Source of the DNA: Lachnospiraceae bacterium
GTDB taxonomy: Bacteria > Bacillota > Clostridia > Lachnospirales > Lachnospiraceae
DNA: 22,402 nucleotides
Direction of reading: 5' to 3'
NCBI GenBank assembly: GCA_024695225.1
Contig: JAILIO010000046.1
Coordinates: forward strand, 1 to 22,402
Shown here one piece after another: positions 21,795-22,402 of this stretch. Within the stretch, counting starts at the first letter, position 1. Each line of letters starts with the position of its first letter. The position numbers and the translations under genes were made by a program. The notes under the pieces were generated by a model. The model worked only from the letters and a program-made list of their open reading frames with translations. It had not been told where the DNA came from and made no database searches.

Positions 21795-22402
21795 TCAGCC
21801 TTTAAAAGTTTCCCTGTTGATCCAAAGTCCCAGGGCGGGGTTTGGTATGAAATAGATCTCCTCCCCGTCGGGCATTGTGTTATAACCGTAGGTCAGTTTC
21901 TCAGGGTCGTACTTCGATGCCATCTCGTCGTAATCGGCGGACTTGAAACCTGCCCCCTCGATCTCTTCCTTCGTAATATCTTTGACCGCATATGTGATGG
22001 TGAAGCGGTCGTCTGAAGAGCCGTGGATCAGATGGGCTGCTGCCCCCATATTGTCCCTGAGGTCCTGATTTTCAGGCTTTTTGAACTCCTCAAGGGTGTG
22101 GAGACGCCCCTTGTACCCGTATTTCCTGATGAGTTTGTCCACGGTGTCGTCCTCGCCGAAACGGCTGACGCCGGGGGCCAGTATCAAAAGCTCACCTCCG
22201 TCCGCCATGGCCATCCTGGTGCGGTACACCGCCTTGTTTCCAAGCCAGGTACTCTTGAACTCCTTGGGAGTCAGATAGACCACGCACTTCTTGAGACCGT
22301 GCTCCACATAATCTATGTTCTTCTCCTGGGCAAGCTTCACAGCCGCCTCCAGGCCGGCCCTGTCCTCAGAGATAAAGAGCCCGTGCATCAGTATCTCCTC
22401 GT
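21795..22402 (-). CDS. LarA-like (nickel-dependent lactate racemase superfamily/DUF2088) protein, C-terminal part, cut by window edge
   Basis: The visible 200 or so residues are the C-terminal part of a LarA-family protein: MADGGELLILAPGVSRFGED, NMGAAAHLIHGSSDDRFT, and a family-like C-terminus with YFIPNPALGLWINRE. The frame is open to the window edge, with EEIL before the internal ATG at 22388, so that ATG is not the start. LarA enzymes use a nickel-pincer nucleotide to racemise or epimerise 2-hydroxy acids; homologues acting on sugar acids such as gluconate/mannonate are known. Here the hexuronate genes downstream suggest a role on an aldonate (mannonate, altronate or gluconate). The N-terminal domain with the pincer-bearing Lys and His residues is not in the window, so activity cannot be judged. 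Confidence 0.75.
   Translation of the reverse strand, partial: EEILMHGLFISEDRAGLEAAVKLAQEKNIDYVEHGLKKCVVYLTPKEFKSTWLGNKAVYRTRMAMADGGELLILAPGVSRFGEDDTVDKLIRKYGYKGRLHTLEEFKKPENQDLRDNMGAAAHLIHGSSDDRFTITYAVKDITKEEIEGAGFKSADYDEMASKYDPEKLTYGYNTMPDGEEIYFIPNPALGLWINRETFKG

Overview
The window looks like a chromosomal segment of a Firmicutes/Clostridia bacterium, most likely a Lachnospiraceae-type gut or rumen anaerobe. Three things point there. A glutaminyl-tRNA synthetase has the VTGKR variant of the KMSKS loop that I associate with that family. Strong AGGAGG ribosome binding sites and TTG/GTG starts are common. A hexuronate catabolic cluster is present. This is inferred from protein character; no database was searched. 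No phage, insertion sequence, CRISPR array, rRNA or tRNA was seen, and almost everything is on the minus strand.

Region 1 (1-4726): the 5' part of trigger factor (minus, cut by the window edge) diverges from a CYTH-domain triphosphatase-like gene (plus). Between them is a near-symmetric promoter with overlapping -10 boxes. A tetR-malQ pair (minus) follows; the malQ stop interlocks with the CYTH stop in one TTAA. Divergent from tetR is a small membrane-anchored Ala/Lys/Glu-rich protein.

Region 2 (4735-14729): a tightly packed minus-strand gene train with gaps of 47 nt or less and two overlaps. In transcription order it encodes an orotate-PRTase-like protein with an atypical PRPP loop, a small two-helix membrane protein (DUF6106-like), IMP dehydrogenase, a GAF-PAS-GGDEF-EAL cyclic-di-GMP protein, a PurO-type IMP cyclohydrolase, a stand-alone AICAR formyltransferase, glutaminyl-tRNA synthetase and a DUF2225 protein. 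The last two steps to IMP are thus made by two coupled single-domain proteins instead of fused PurH. A c-di-GMP enzyme sits between the GTP-directed enzyme IMPDH and the IMP-forming enzymes, making this the most interesting arrangement in the window.

Region 3 (14885-15725): a single-pass membrane/coiled-coil protein whose 5' leader holds about three copies of a 50-bp tandem repeat. Each full repeat carries a small hairpin and a promoter-like element. A strong hairpin terminator of the next operon follows.

Region 4 (15726-22402): a hexuronate operon (minus): a LarA-like protein (cut by the window edge), a mannitol-dehydrogenase-family hexuronate reductase, UxaC, KduI, KduD and an Eda aldolase fused to a VOC/glyoxalase-like domain. 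Together they would feed glucuronate/galacturonate and unsaturated uronates from pectin or glycosaminoglycans into KDG/KDPG and on to pyruvate plus glyceraldehyde-3-phosphate. The aldonate dehydratase and KDG kinase are not in the window. The 136-nt kduI-kduD gap holds an unusual open frame with an 18-codon imperfect repeat.
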